Assembly (NCBI GenBank): GCA_005778315.1
Contig: SXOW01000449.1
Coordinates: 1 to 5,681, forward strand
DNA length: 5,681 nt
Source of the DNA: Acidobacteriota bacterium
Lineage (GTDB): Bacteria; Acidobacteriota; Vicinamibacteria; Vicinamibacterales; UBA8438
Reading direction: 5' to 3'
The position numbers and the translations under genes were made by a program. The notes beneath the pieces are model-generated. The model worked only from the letters and a program-made list of their open reading frames with translations, had not been told where the DNA came from and ran no database searches. This document shows, one piece after another, positions 5,057 to 5,681 of the stretch. The stretch's first letter is position 1, and every line of letters begins with the position of its first letter.

Positions 5057-5681
5057 ATGGAAGGCGGAATCATCGTCATCGTTCTAATCGCGGTCATGGC
5101 GCTCGTCGTGATTGCCAAGACGGCGGTTGTCGTGCCCCAGCAGAGCGCCTATGTGGTGGAACGCCTGGGCCGGTACTCGGGCACGCTCGATGCGGGGTTC
5201 CATATCCTGGTGCCCTTCATCGACATGATCCGCTACAAGCACTCACTGAAAGAGGTGGCGCTCGATATCCCCGCGCAGGTGTGCATCACACGCGACAACG
5301 TGCAGGTGCACGTCGACGGCGTGCTCTACCTCAAGATTCTGAATGCCGAGCGGGCGTCCTACGGCATCCACGACTACCTGTTTGCCATCTCGCAACTTGC
5401 GCAGACCACCCTGCGCTCCGAGATGGGCAAGATCGACCTCGACCGCACCTTTGAAGAGCGCACGAACATCAATATCGCGCTCGTGGCCGAGCTGGACAAG
5501 GCCAGCGAGGCATGGGGGGTGAAGGTGCTGCGCTACGAGATCAAAAACATCACCCCCCCGGCCGACATCCTGGCCGCGATGGAGAAACAGATGCGGGCCG
5601 AGCGGGAAAAGCGCGCGGTCATCCTCACCTCGGAGGGCCAGCGGGATGCCGCAGTGAACAACGCCGAAGGCGAGAAGCAGC
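5057..5681 (+). CDS. qmcA: SPFH/stomatin-like protein (QmcA/paraslipin type), N-terminal part (cut by window edge)
   Basis: The first 208 residues are present; full members have about 250-330. An N-terminal membrane anchor (residues 4-20, IIVIVLIAVMALVVIA) is followed by the SPFH domain: VVVPQQSAYVVERLGRYSGTL at about 24-44, GFHILVPFID at 47-56, ALDIPAQ at 68-74, and the WGVKVLRYEIKNITPP block at 153-168. It ends at the start of the coiled-coil region with QMRAEREKRAVIL and the E-G-x-R/K repeats EGQRDAAVNNAEGEK. This order matches E. coli QmcA and paraslipins, which form large membrane-bound rings or microdomains. The ATG lies 16 bases after the NfeD stop; a GAGA about 11 bases upstream is only a weak ribosome site, so the gene may rely on translation of NfeD. 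The family is certain; orthology to qmcA rather than another slipin is likely but inferred. Confidence 0.92.
   Translation, partial: MEGGIIVIVLIAVMALVVIAKTAVVVPQQSAYVVERLGRYSGTLDAGFHILVPFIDMIRYKHSLKEVALDIPAQVCITRDNVQVHVDGVLYLKILNAERASYGIHDYLFAISQLAQTTLRSEMGKIDLDRTFEERTNINIALVAELDKASEAWGVKVLRYEIKNITPPADILAAMEKQMRAEREKRAVILTSEGQRDAAVNNAEGEKQ

Noticed and set aside
4558..5118. 186-codon minus-strand frame opposite NfeD
   Set aside because: Its translation is rich in His, Asp and Arg, as expected for the complement of hydrophobic codons; the plus strand carries a clear NfeD protein.
5553..5559. Run of seven C in the SPFH gene as a possible slippage switch
   Set aside because: It encodes the conserved proline pair of the SPFH domain (NITPP) and the frame is intact on both sides, so codon choice explains it.

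Overview
The window reads as a chromosomal segment of a high-GC Gram-negative bacterium, most likely an Acidobacteriota member. The strongest pointer is an approximately 800-residue tandem MacB/FtsX-type permease with no ATPase beside it, the layout of the acidobacterial duplicated orphan permease (ADOP) family. An AmpG-type inner-membrane carrier and a lipobox lipoprotein fit a diderm envelope. No rRNA, tRNA, CRISPR array, transposase or insertion-sequence end was seen.

The left half is read leftward. From the left edge there is the N-terminal part of an AmpG-like muropeptide transporter (cut by the window), a 248-base gap, a GNAT acetyltransferase whose stop codon lies inside a three-copy 10-bp tandem repeat, a 307-base gap holding one doubtful 44-codon reading frame, and then the ADOP permease, the largest gene. 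The GNAT stretch is clearly less GC-rich than the permease (hand-counted samples about 59% against 71%).

The right half is read rightward from a 162-base divergent intergenic region. It holds a small cysteine-containing lipoprotein, then a two-gene unit of a short NfeD-like membrane protein followed 16 bases later by an SPFH (stomatin/QmcA-type) protein that runs off the right edge. The NfeD-SPFH pair is a known partnership thought to act on membrane organisation or protein quality control. Most other products are also envelope proteins, but nothing shows that they form one pathway.

The most interesting pattern is regulatory. The starts of the AmpG, GNAT and NfeD genes (and, weakly, the lipoprotein) have a -10-like hexamer 6 or 7 bases before the start codon and no Shine-Dalgarno sequence, which suggests leaderless transcripts. 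The ADOP permease and perhaps the 44-codon frame have normal ribosome binding sites instead. I see no convincing undescribed multi-gene system. The points worth checking are the leaderless starts, the repeat that sets the GNAT C-terminus, the palindrome in the GNAT promoter, and the uncharacterised lipoprotein.
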